Shown: positions 34,357 through 43,469 of the stretch, piece after piece
Layout: every line of letters begins with the position of its first letter
Position numbering within the stretch: position 1 is the stretch's first letter
DNA from: Chryseobacterium elymi
GTDB lineage: Bacteria; Bacteroidota; Bacteroidia; Flavobacteriales; Weeksellaceae
DNA: 61,171 nt
Direction of reading: 5' to 3'
Assembly (NCBI RefSeq): GCF_003385495.1
Contig: NZ_QNUH01000022.1
Coordinates: 1-61,171, forward strand
Position numbers and translations under genes: made by a program
Notes under the pieces: generated by a model
The model's database searches: none
What the model was told of the DNA's origin: nothing
What the model saw: the letters and a program-made list of their open reading frames with translations, nothing else

Positions 34357-37300
34357 TTACTGTTTTTTGAATATTTTTATTGCTTCTGAATTAAGCTCCA
34401 GATAATAATCTGGATTGCTTAGCTCTTTAAATGTTGTGTTCAGGAATATAATAGTTTCAGGAAGCTCCTTCAGTGTACTGATGTCAAAATTGTTATCAGA
34501 AACTACAAGTACTTCAATATTTTTATTGATTTCCGAAAGATCATTAATATAATTCAGTTTTCTTCTTTTAACCAAATACGTCTGTGCTGCTGTTTGTCTT
34601 CTTTCCTCATTTTCAATGAATGAGAAAATTCTTCTTTCTGCCTGATAAAGGGTAAGCAGGATATCCTTCTGTCCGAAATCATCTGCTATATGCAGGATAG
34701 ATGCATCCTTCGGAATCTGTTTATTCAGTTCGAAATAAACAGATTTGTTGGCATTAAAATCATCTTTTACCTCTTTTACTACTCCACTGTCTTTGTAAAG
34801 ATAGCTTAAGAATAATTTTTTCCTGAAATAATTTTCGTCCTCCAGCTCATTTCGCAGTTCTGCAAATTTTTCTCTGAAGTACGCATTGATTTTTTTCGTT
34901 CTTTCAGAATAGTTTTTCCCAAAGCTCAGATCATCTTTGCTGATTCTTTCCCCTACTTTTACGGTAATGCTTCCGTCGTAGATAATGAAGTCTCCTTTCG
35001 GTAGTACCTCGGAATTCCCATGAATATATAATGGAAGAATATCCAGCCCGAACTGTTCTGCAAGATAAAACGCTCCTTTGTGGAACCTTTTCACATCGTT
35101 TGTGTAAGAACGTTCTGCTTCGGGGAAAACAACGAGTGAATAACCCTGGTCAATTTTTTCTTTCAGTTTTTCCATTCCGTTCTCTATTCCCTGAGAAACC
35201 GGATAAAAGCCGAGAGCCCTTACTAATTTTCCGAAAACAGGAGAGTCATATACCCAGTCGTTGACCAGATAAATAATTCTGTGGGTAGCCATGGCGATAG
35301 CAAGTGTGTCCAGGAAAGAAGTATGATTGGCAATGATCACTGCCGGTCTGCTGAAATCTTCCGCAGGGTTTCCAATAACTCTTTTCTTTACAAATGGAGT
35401 AATATACAAAACAGATGTTAAAAATTTAGCTAAAATTAATTTAATGATATCTAAAGTTTTTCCTTTTGATCTTTTGATAAATACACTTCCGATCAGTGAG
35501 AAAACGAATCCTCCTAGACCATAATAAAAAAATGATATGATGCATCTTAAGAACAGCCTGAAGGTGATAGGAGAAAGTCCTTTTTTTGCTCTGTTTGTGA
35601 TCATTAGCCTGAACCAAAACGGGTACAGCGTCGAGGTAATGATAATTACGGAGAACATCCCGATAAGTGCAACCAGGGCCAATGAGTGTAAAGCAGGATG
35701 CTTTGCAAAGATCAAAGAACCTATTGATAAAATGGTCGTGAAAACTGCAAGCAGGATAGAAGTTCTGTAAGTAGGAAGCTCATTTTTCCCTGTTGTATGT
35801 TCTTTCTGCATAGCTTTTGTCAGAAAGATACTGAAATCGTTTCCCACTCCAAAAACCAATGTACAGACTACAGTGCTGAAAATATTTAGCTCCAATCCTA
35901 GGAAATACAGGATTCCCGCCGTTACTATTCCTGTTAATACAATAGGAAACATAGTAAGAACAGTAAGCTCAAAATTTCTGAAGAAAAGAATGATCGTCAG
36001 GATAATGGCCAGAAGAGAATAATTGATCAGCGTACTGAAATCTCTTTTCAGCAGTCCCAAAAAGTTTTCGTTCATTTGCTGGCGGTCAATAGCGAGAGCA
36101 TCATGGTTATTTTCAACATCCTTTATGAAGGCGTCTCTTTTCTTCTCATCTACTTTTACCACATTGGAAACTGTATAAAATCCGTTTTCATTGCTCAGGA
36201 ATTCCGAGATCTGCAATGCCTTTACTTTCTCATAATCCCGGAGGCTTAATGTTGTGTAGCTCTTATTTAAAATATTATTGAAATTGTCAAAAGCATTGCT
36301 GTTGAATCCGAATTGATTTCCACTGTTCACCAATTCAGAAACAGTACGGTTCTTTTTATTTCCGTCCCAGAATTTATTCCAGGTTTCGATCCTTTGTTTC
36401 TGATCTTTTTCAGAAAGGACAACATTTCCAAGTGAATTATAGCTCAGGATTTTTCCTTGCTGTTTTTCTTTCTCAAGAAAGTTGCTCAGTCGGGAGTTTC
36501 TAGTCAGCACTTCTTCCTCAGAATCTCCATAAGAAATGGTGTAAATGGATTTTGAAGTGATATCAGAAAACGTCTGAAGCTTAGCTTCGCTTATTTTTAA
36601 TTCTTTCGGGATATAATTCAGGTCACCAATATCCTCATTGAATCCTACATGTCGGAAACCGAACAGGCAGGCAATAATAATGATAGAGCTGCCTATGATC
36701 AGAGGCTTGTTCTTTTCGTAGGGGTAAGAACCTATCCTGTCAATAAAATTATTGTTGTGTCTATCTTTTTCCTGTTTAGGCTTATAAAGCTGAGGGACAA
36801 TGATCAGTGCGGTAACGGAAGAGAAAATAACCGTAATCGCTGCAAAGAGACCGAGATCTTTCAGGGCTTCAGAACGTACAAATACCAGGCATAAAAAAGA
36901 AACAGCAGTCGTGACGCTGCTCAGTATGATCGGTTGTGTGATCTCTTTGTAAAGCTCTTCTATATTATTGTTGTGCTTGTAGTGGGTAAGGATATGGAGC
37001 GCATAATCTATGGTGATTCCGATGAGGATGGCACCTACACTCAAAGAAATAGCTGAGATCCTGTCTTTTATAAAATAAAGAATCAGCAGGGCAAGCAATA
37101 CCGAAAATACAGTCGGTAGAAATACAATTACAGGGGTGAAAAAATTTCTGAAATAGTAAATCAGCAGAACCAGGAGCACTGCCATCGAGATCATGACCGT
37201 ATTTTGAATGTCTTTTTTGATTTGTTGGGCATTTGCTACAGCAATTACCGGAGAACCGAAATAGCTAAGCTCTGTTTTTCCTTTAAACTGTTTATTAACA

Positions 37301-38010
37301 CGGTCTTTTATCTGGTTGAGCTGATTGATAAAATCTTCGTTACTTTTGGTGTCATTGCTTTCATTTTCAGGATCTATGAAAAGCAAAAGGTTTTTTCCGT
37401 CTTTTGTAACAACATAATTGTCTTCGAGCTTAAAATCTTTACTAATGTTTAAAGCATTCAGTTTCTTGATTCCTAAATAAGTAATTCCCAGCGGATCTTT
37501 TTTTATGAATTCCTTTGTCACAAGACTTGTCGGTGAAACCAAAGAAACATAATTGCTCTCTACCTGCTTTAATATGCTGTCTTTCTGAAGTTTTCTTTCA
37601 ATTTCCCTGTAATCATTTTCATCAAGGAAAAGAGGCAGGTTCTGGTTGACAAAATCAAATGTTTCTGAGATTTCATTGTCGTTCACCTTTCCCTGAACAG
37701 AACCTATATATTTTTTAAGAGGCTCAATTTTTTGCAGAAAATTATCTGCTGTTTCAGAAAGCTGAAAGTTGTCTTCATTGGATTTGTTTTCTATGATCAC
37801 AATGATCTTGTCTGAAAAGTTCAGCTGTTTAAGAACTTTTGCGGTAAGATCAGATTTTTCATTCTTAGGAATTATCTGGTTGATATCCTCTTCAAAGTTA
37901 ATTTTTGAAGCAAAAAATCCACATAATACGGCTATTCCTAAAGCAAAAATTGCTGAAAGAAGCCTGTTTTTAGAAATCAGATAATATAAAAATATAAAGA
38001 AATGATGCAT
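34357..38010 (-). CDS. MMPL/RND exporter fused to a PlsC-type acyltransferase and a third C-terminal domain
   Basis: This 1217-residue protein has three parts. Residues 1-805 form an MMPL-type RND pump: membrane helices near 18-33, 272-410, 435-455 and 660-800, with two periplasmic loops. Residues 850-1060 form a lysophospholipid acyltransferase with NHTSFLD (H896-D901) and FPEAERS (962-968). Residues 1088-1217 resemble a Rossmann methyltransferase fold with ILHIADDFG (1105-1113) at motif I, though it looks degenerate. Exporter plus acyltransferase in one chain suggests pigment acylation coupled to membrane transfer. It heads the dar operon, with a good promoter-like element 22 bases upstream. 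Confidence 0.88.
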   Translation of the reverse strand: MHHFFIFLYYLISKNRLLSAIFALGIAVLCGFFASKINFEEDINQIIPKNEKSDLTAKVLKQLNFSDKIIVIIENKSNEDNFQLSETADNFLQKIEPLKKYIGSVQGKVNDNEISETFDFVNQNLPLFLDENDYREIERKLQKDSILKQVESNYVSLVSPTSLVTKEFIKKDPLGITYLGIKKLNALNISKDFKLEDNYVVTKDGKNLLLFIDPENESNDTKSNEDFINQLNQIKDRVNKQFKGKTELSYFGSPVIAVANAQQIKKDIQNTVMISMAVLLVLLIYYFRNFFTPVIVFLPTVFSVLLALLILYFIKDRISAISLSVGAILIGITIDYALHILTHYKHNNNIEELYKEITQPIILSSVTTAVSFLCLVFVRSEALKDLGLFAAITVIFSSVTALIIVPQLYKPKQEKDRHNNNFIDRIGSYPYEKNKPLIIGSSIIIIACLFGFRHVGFNEDIGDLNYIPKELKISEAKLQTFSDITSKSIYTISYGDSEEEVLTRNSRLSNFLEKEKQQGKILSYNSLGNVVLSEKDQKQRIETWNKFWDGNKKNRTVSELVNSGNQFGFNSNAFDNFNNILNKSYTTLSLRDYEKVKALQISEFLSNENGFYTVSNVVKVDEKKRDAFIKDVENNHDALAIDRQQMNENFLGLLKRDFSTLINYSLLAIILTIILFFRNFELTVLTMFPIVLTGIVTAGILYFLGLELNIFSTVVCTLVFGVGNDFSIFLTKAMQKEHTTGKNELPTYRTSILLAVFTTILSIGSLIFAKHPALHSLALVALIGMFSVIIITSTLYPFWFRLMITNRAKKGLSPITFRLFLRCIISFFYYGLGGFVFSLIGSVFIKRSKGKTLDIIKLILAKFLTSVLYITPFVKKRVIGNPAEDFSRPAVIIANHTSFLDTLAIAMATHRIIYLVNDWVYDSPVFGKLVRALGFYPVSQGIENGMEKLKEKIDQGYSLVVFPEAERSYTNDVKRFHKGAFYLAEQFGLDILPLYIHGNSEVLPKGDFIIYDGSITVKVGERISKDDLSFGKNYSERTKKINAYFREKFAELRNELEDENYFRKKLFLSYLYKDSGVVKEVKDDFNANKSVYFELNKQIPKDASILHIADDFGQKDILLTLYQAERRIFSFIENEERRQTAAQTYLVKRRKLNYINDLSEINKNIEVLVVSDNNFDISTLKELPETIIFLNTTFKELSNPDYYLELNSEAIKIFKKQ

Positions 38011-38031
38011 TACTTTATGAAATCAAGTCTG

Positions 38032-38060
38032 CAAATTTAATTTTTTCAATATTAGTTCAA
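38032..38060 (-). promoter_or_regulatory. Bacteroidota-type promoter for the dar operon
   Basis: On the minus strand, TAAATTTG (from 38032-38039) fits TAnnTTTG, and TTG at 38058-38060 lies 18 bases upstream as a -33 element. The element is 22 bases before the ATG at 38010. Confidence 0.65.
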
Positions 38061-38125
38061 AACATTTCGGCTATAAGTTTGTCTGAAAATCAACAAAATA
38101 TTCTAGCCAGAATAAAAAAATATTC

Positions 38126-38133
38126 TACTTTTG
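38126..38133 (+). promoter_or_regulatory. Promoter -7 element before the small ORF/EpsG unit
   Basis: TACTTTTG matches TAnnTTTG and is 70 bases before the possible small ORF at 38203. I see no convincing -33 element. Confidence 0.5.
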
Positions 38134-38202
38134 CAAAAGTTCCCTCTTAAAATATATTTTAAACCAATATTATTACTAAAGAAATAAGAATCTGTTTTAG
38201 AT

Positions 38203-38343
38203 ATGTTGAAAAAAAATGATGAAAAAATAAACGGATTGCTATTAACAGTAGCATTCCCTTTTCTCCCGTCTGCATTATCTTATTACAGGTTTGCATTCTC
38301 TTTGTGTTTACTGCACCGGTTAAAAAACATTAGATTAGCATGA
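38203..38343 (+). CDS. Possible small ORF coupled to the EpsG gene (46 aa)
   Basis: An ATG at 38203 opens 46 codons ending in TGA at 38341-38343, which overlaps the ATG of the EpsG-family gene by four bases (ATGA). The product starts MLKKNDEKINGLLLTVAFPF and has one hydrophobic stretch. The exact stop-start overlap and a promoter-like element upstream argue for translation. The lack of similarity I can recall argues against. It could also be the remnant of a larger gene. Confidence 0.4.
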   Translation: MLKKNDEKINGLLLTVAFPFLPSALSYYRFAFSLCLLHRLKNIRLA

Positions 38344-39479
38344 GTTTATTACATCCATATTTCCTCGTTGCGATTGCATACATGCTTTTCTTTAGTGTAC
38401 AGGAAGTCTTTGGTAAAAAAGTAGAAAAAAAATGGCTTTGGTTTCTGGGGATCTATCTTATTTTACTGGCTGGTTTCAGGAATAATGTAGGTCCGGATTA
38501 CGGAAGTTATAAAGCAATTTACATTTATTCTGATGCAAAGAGCTATTACAGTATTTTTATGAAGATGCTCCACATGGAGGGTCCTGATTACCTTGAGGTG
38601 GAATGGCTGTATACTCTCATTAATAAGATATTACTGAATGTCTTCAATGCTCCCTTTTACGTTCTCACCTTGGTTATTGCTATTTGCGCTATTTTCTTCA
38701 AGATAGAATATACAGAGGATAATACATTTTACCCCTTTACATTTACTCTGTTCATGTTTATTCCTTACTTCTTTGTTGGGGAAAGCGGGCAGATCAGGCA
38801 AAACCTGGGGACATTCATTGTTTATTTTGCCGTACGGTATATTAAAGAACGGAAATTATGGCATTACCTTTTTTTTATATTTCTGGCATCAGGTATACAT
38901 ACCGTTTGCTACCTGTTTCTCCCGATGTACTGGCTGGCCCGTATCCCACTAAGTAAAACCATAATGCTGATCCTGATCATTATTTCTGTATTCCTTTCGC
39001 CATTCGAGATATACCGTGTCTTTGGAAGCTTTTTAGACAGTATGGCCTCGGATAATATTCTGGTGAATGGATTAAATGGATATATAGATGAATATTCAGA
39101 ACGGTTGAATGGAGGTTTTGGGATTCCCGAAGCAATGATGATGATTTTAACGTTCTTTCTTTTTGCATTTGACAACAAGATGAAAGAGCTGTATCCATAT
39201 TATGAATACCATAGAAGCTATGCCGTTATAGGAATATGCTTTTATTTTATTTTCCGAAACAATCCGGTATTCTCATCCAGATTAGTAGGCGCATTTGTCG
39301 GATTTTCTTACGTGTTGATACCCAATACAATGTATGTGGTGTCAAGTGGCGCGAGAAAAATGATTTATGCTTTTATTATTGCACTTGTTGTTTTTAACTT
39401 TGTTGTTTTCTCTTCCTTCTTAAATATTAAAGCAGGCAGATTTACCATTGATCTTTATAAGAATCACGTTCTTCCGTAA
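38340..39479 (+). CDS. EpsG family multi-pass membrane protein
   Basis: This 379-residue protein has nine or ten hydrophobic segments and the EpsG family features: the LLAGFRNNVGPDYGSY segment near residues 41-56 and the GESGQIRQNLGTFIVY region near 147-162. EpsG proteins are thought to polymerise or export exopolysaccharide repeat units. Here it is followed by a terminator and stands apart from the polysaccharide genes at 47466-53095, but may supply their missing polymerase function. The 4-base overlap with a short upstream ORF suggests coupled translation. Confidence 0.85.
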   Translation: MSLLHPYFLVAIAYMLFFSVQEVFGKKVEKKWLWFLGIYLILLAGFRNNVGPDYGSYKAIYIYSDAKSYYSIFMKMLHMEGPDYLEVEWLYTLINKILLNVFNAPFYVLTLVIAICAIFFKIEYTEDNTFYPFTFTLFMFIPYFFVGESGQIRQNLGTFIVYFAVRYIKERKLWHYLFFIFLASGIHTVCYLFLPMYWLARIPLSKTIMLILIIISVFLSPFEIYRVFGSFLDSMASDNILVNGLNGYIDEYSERLNGGFGIPEAMMMILTFFLFAFDNKMKELYPYYEYHRSYAVIGICFYFIFRNNPVFSSRLVGAFVGFSYVLIPNTMYVVSSGARKMIYAFIIALVVFNFVVFSSFLNIKAGRFTIDLYKNHVLP

Positions 39480-39503
39480 AAATCTATATCAATCATATCT
39501 TGA

Positions 39504-39537
39504 CAAAGGCAGCTCTGAAGCTGCCTTTGTTAGTTTT
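39504..39537 (+). terminator. Intrinsic terminator after the EpsG gene
   Basis: A perfect 11-base stem CAAAGGCAGCT with loop CTGA is followed by a T-rich tail. Confidence 0.85.
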
Positions 39538-39769
39538 TGCTTCTTCTCTCTTCTTAAAACGTTGATTAGCCTCATAAAAATATATCATTTGAAAAATTAC
39601 TTTTGTAGCTTATATTTGTAAAAGTGCTGTTTTCTCATTTATAATCTTTTAATGATGTTTTATTGATAATATAATTATTATATACTTTTTTTATTTGTAT
39701 TATTAATTGCTTATTATTAATAAAGGCTTAAAAGTTGTATTTTCTGTAATAGCACACAAGTCTAAGGAT

Positions 39770-42700
39770 ATGAAAAATTTAATTAAAAATTTTGCGGCAA
39801 TTTTTTGCTTAGTGTCGATTTGTACCTATTCTAGGAATAGTAGAGGATTGAAAGAAAATCTTCCGTATGGATATACAGAAAAATCAGTATCTGCAAAAGA
39901 TACTTTAACAAAGCCTGCTGACAGAAGGGCAGTCGTTCCGGACTGGACAAAAGCTCCCAACAGTTATATTTTTGATCCCAGCCAAAACAGCGAAGGTTTG
40001 CTGATTCCGGTAAGAAAAGCTTATGCTATGTGGCAGGGGGGCGGATACATTAAAGGGGACGCAATCCCTTCCGGCAACCAGACAGCTGAGGTACTGTGGG
40101 AAGATTCTCATGGTCTGATAAAATCAGGGGAGAGATACTCGCTGGAAATTTTAGGTTCCGATGAAAGTGCCAAAATAAAAGTTCCGATCAATAAGGCAAA
40201 AAAAGGAAATGCTGTCATTGCCTTAAGAGTAAACAGCGAAATCTACTGGAGCTGGCATATTTGGGTGACCGATGATCCAACTAACGGATCCACTTACAAA
40301 AGCTTTGATAATATCACAAGAGTTAGGGAAGATGGAACGGTTGAACGAATTCCTGATTCCGATTGGGGATGGATGGACCGTAATCTTGGAGCTTTAAGCA
40401 GTTCTATTGCTTCTTCAGACTGGAACAGAAGTATAGGACTGCTTTACCAATGGGGGAGAAAAGATCCTATCCCACCTCTGATAACAAGAGGAAACGATTT
40501 CTACGAGGTTTCAGGATCCATAGGAAGGGTAAGGCACAGAGGTGCTAAAAACTTTACCGGTGCTTTAAATATTGATAACCTCACGAAATACGTTCCGCTT
40601 GCAAGTGCAGAGGTGACTAATAACATCAGGCTTTCTGTGAAAAATCCATTAAGTCTGATCTATGTGAACAAAGACGATAACAGCGGCCAGGCTTATTACA
40701 ACAACAACCCCAATCTTCCGGTTAACTGGTTTGGAAATGCTGCCGGAATTCCAGATAGCAGGCTTTCAGAGCTTAACCTTTGGTCCGATAATTCCAGAGG
40801 GCTGATAGGTACAGGATATAACAGCGATGACAGTGCGAAACCTTACTGGGATAAGTCTCCTTACGATCCGTGCCCGAACGGATGGAGAATTCCGTCAATG
40901 TTGGTGGCGAATTTAGGATCTCAGTCTTATGTAGATGATATCAGACTGGATTTTTCTCCTTTCGGAGTCAGGACCAATATGACTAAAAATGTTTTCGAAA
41001 CAAATAAATACCACATCATTAAGCCTACAGATGCAGGAATTCCGTCATTCATGACAGGGTTTAAGGTCTATCCTAACTTTGGTTTTGATCTTTCCAATGC
41101 CGGTGGGAATAATATGGGAGTTTTTCCGGGAACAGGACAGTTGATCAGGAATACTCACCAAGGGCAATATACCGACCAGCATCACGTTGCCTTATGGACG
41201 GCAACAATGGCCAGACATTTTGATACTTCCCCGGCGGTCATTACCAGAGGGCTTTTTATGGTCCCTGATAAAGGACAGCCGGATATTCCGGATCCTAATT
41301 ATCCCAATATTAAAGGAAGATATTTTTATATGCCTATGTCAGGAATGTATACTTCTGATGCCAACGGTTGCCGATGCATCAAAGACCCTCTTTATATCGT
41401 AAATGATTATAATTTTCCTTCTGAATATCTTGCTCCGAAAACAGAATACAGAGAAGGAATTAACAATCCTAATAGCTATCAGGCTGTTAAAAATTCAAAG
41501 TCTTTTACTGTAGAAATTCCAGTAAGCAAAGCCTTTTCAGTACAAAGCCAGCTTTTGAATAACCAGGAGATCTTAGATGCCCCCAACTTCAATAATTTAA
41601 AAGTAAATGTGCTTTGGACGACTAATACAGCTTTGATTAATAAATTGTTGATTGTTAATCCTTCCCCAGCTTCACTTCAGAGTCTCAGCGACTCAAAAAT
41701 TTCGGTGGAAATTAATCCGAACCAGAGTGGGAATGCTGTAGTGACGCTGCATAACGGAAGTATTTCTTCCCCGGTATATTGGAGCTGGCATATCTGGATA
41801 ACCGATTCCTCTTTAGGATCTTATAACTACAGGACAGAACTTCCGATGGCTGAAGCTGTTAATTATGTGAACTATGTGAGTAAAGCGGATGTTGTGCTAC
41901 AGACAGAATTTATGGACAGGAATCTGGGAGCGATAGATGCGTTTCCGATAGTTGCTAATGTGTTGACGCCAACTTCTGCAGAGCTTGCAAAAATAAGAGC
42001 TTCTACAGGATTGCATTATCAGTGGGGAAGAAAAGATCCTATTCCTACCTTTCAGTATGCAGATAATAAAGCCTTCTTTAATGTGTTTTTAGGTACAGCA
42101 TCAAGCAGTGGGACTGTAGCTTATACTACATTAACTCCTGCTGCATATAATAATATGTCAGGAAGTTATATTGTTCCTTACAATACTTATGCAGCCCCAA
42201 TTGTGCAGAGTACCGATAAACCGGCAGATAAAATTGCAAAAGTACTGTCTTATTCTGTGAAGAATCCTTTGGTATATATGATTCCAAGTTCTTTTGCACC
42301 TTATAACAGTGCTGCACCTAATTACACCAATGGAACAGACTGGCTTGCCAATGAGCCGAATCTTGCTGCAGACAGATGGGGTAGAGGAGGGGGAAAATCT
42401 CCTTTTGATCCTTGTCCGGAGGGCTGGAGGATTCCGGATGTCACCAATGTGAGTTTGATTTCTAATCAGGATTTCGGACAGTCGCCCTGGTATAAAAAAG
42501 ATAAAAATATAGCGACCTTTTATAGTGTCAGTACAGATTACGCAGGATATAGAGTTAGAAATCCTTCCACAACCTCTACTATAGGGTATATGTTTATAGG
42601 TCCATCTTATATACTCGGTAATTTCCCGGATTCAGGTTCACGCGGATTCAGAAATGTTATAGCTAATCAGTCTCCACAGGGAACTTTCAATACAGTTAAT

Positions 42701-43198
42701 TTTCAGTATCCAGGTGCTTGGACAGGAGCTTTGGCGGCAAACTATCTGGGAAGATCAGTTAATGTTTTATTTGATGCAGCATCTACGGCCAACCGGTTTA
42801 TTGCATTTAATGATAATAACGATCCCTATTTAGGAGCAAGCTGCCGATGTGTGAGAGTGAAGTACGACCCTCAGGGAAATGAAGCTGGCCCCATTCCGAG
42901 ATTACAGGTTACCGCTATGGCTTTAGGAAAAGAAGCGGCTGTCTTAAGCCGTATTGAAGTTGCAGAAAAGGTAAATGAAAACGAAATATCCTTATTTCCA
43001 AATCCGGTAAAGGATATTCTGTATATCAATACTTCCGGTCAAACAGGCTATTACTATCAGATTTACAGTGTTTCTGGACAGCTGGTGAAATCCGGAAAGT
43101 TTGAGAACGGAAAAACAGATCTGTCAACGCTCAGCTCAGGAGTATATTTGATAAGAATTAATAATTCTGAAGAAATTCTGAAGCTTATTAAACAGTAA
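39770..43198 (+). CDS. T9SS-secreted protein with two FISUMP-type modules
   Basis: I chose the ATG at 39770, which begins with a signal peptide, over a TTG at 39707. The 1142-residue product has two homologous halves. Each shows IYWSWHIWVTD or VYWSWHIWITD, then a DRNLGA motif, a YQWGRKDPIP motif and a PCPxGWRIP motif, the pattern of the fibrobacter-type FISUMP domain. The last 70 residues, from LFPNPVKDILYIN to LIRINN...KLIKQ, are a type A sorting domain for the type IX secretion system. It is expected at the cell surface or outside. The promoter is not clear in the very AT-rich 290-base gap before it. Confidence 0.85.
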   Translation: MKNLIKNFAAIFCLVSICTYSRNSRGLKENLPYGYTEKSVSAKDTLTKPADRRAVVPDWTKAPNSYIFDPSQNSEGLLIPVRKAYAMWQGGGYIKGDAIPSGNQTAEVLWEDSHGLIKSGERYSLEILGSDESAKIKVPINKAKKGNAVIALRVNSEIYWSWHIWVTDDPTNGSTYKSFDNITRVREDGTVERIPDSDWGWMDRNLGALSSSIASSDWNRSIGLLYQWGRKDPIPPLITRGNDFYEVSGSIGRVRHRGAKNFTGALNIDNLTKYVPLASAEVTNNIRLSVKNPLSLIYVNKDDNSGQAYYNNNPNLPVNWFGNAAGIPDSRLSELNLWSDNSRGLIGTGYNSDDSAKPYWDKSPYDPCPNGWRIPSMLVANLGSQSYVDDIRLDFSPFGVRTNMTKNVFETNKYHIIKPTDAGIPSFMTGFKVYPNFGFDLSNAGGNNMGVFPGTGQLIRNTHQGQYTDQHHVALWTATMARHFDTSPAVITRGLFMVPDKGQPDIPDPNYPNIKGRYFYMPMSGMYTSDANGCRCIKDPLYIVNDYNFPSEYLAPKTEYREGINNPNSYQAVKNSKSFTVEIPVSKAFSVQSQLLNNQEILDAPNFNNLKVNVLWTTNTALINKLLIVNPSPASLQSLSDSKISVEINPNQSGNAVVTLHNGSISSPVYWSWHIWITDSSLGSYNYRTELPMAEAVNYVNYVSKADVVLQTEFMDRNLGAIDAFPIVANVLTPTSAELAKIRASTGLHYQWGRKDPIPTFQYADNKAFFNVFLGTASSSGTVAYTTLTPAAYNNMSGSYIVPYNTYAAPIVQSTDKPADKIAKVLSYSVKNPLVYMIPSSFAPYNSAAPNYTNGTDWLANEPNLAADRWGRGGGKSPFDPCPEGWRIPDVTNVSLISNQDFGQSPWYKKDKNIATFYSVSTDYAGYRVRNPSTTSTIGYMFIGPSYILGNFPDSGSRGFRNVIANQSPQGTFNTVNFQYPGAWTGALAANYLGRSVNVLFDAASTANRFIAFNDNNDPYLGASCRCVRVKYDPQGNEAGPIPRLQVTAMALGKEAAVLSRIEVAEKVNENEISLFPNPVKDILYINTSGQTGYYYQIYSVSGQLVKSGKFENGKTDLSTLSSGVYLIRINNSEEILKLIKQ

Positions 43199-43219
43199 AA
43201 CTTAAAAAAGCAGTAACCG

Positions 43220-43250
43220 AGCAGAATAGGATTTCCTGTTCTGCTTTTTA
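43220..43250 (+). terminator. Intrinsic terminator after the T9SS protein gene
   Basis: Arms AGCAGAATAGGA and TCCTGTTCTGCT pair over 12 bases with one wobble, followed by TTTTTA. Confidence 0.85.
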
Positions 43251-43444
43251 TGGTGTAATATGTTTGCATCTATCACTATTGATGAAAAATTCTATATCAT
43301 CTATTTTATTAAAGGTGAATTCGGGACTAAATCCTACACCTTAAAGGACTTGATGTCTTTAAAAATGCCCTCAGGAACGTATGTTAAACACATCTAAATA
43401 TTAAATTAAACTGTTTTAACAAAATGTATATAATAAAAAAGCTT

Positions 43445-43452
43445 TACTTTTG
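43445..43452 (+). promoter_or_regulatory. Promoter -7 element for topA
   Basis: TACTTTTG matches TAnnTTTG and lies only 17 bases before the topA ATG. The remaining 190 bases upstream of it, back to the previous terminator, show nothing I can name. Confidence 0.55.
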
Positions 43453-43469
43453 CAAAAAATTTTTTTAGA

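Noticed and set aside
39480..39769. A further gene or promoter in the AT-rich gap before the T9SS gene
   Set aside because: After the EpsG terminator the sequence is AT-rich with no open frame of useful length and no clear TAnnTTTG element with a -33 partner.
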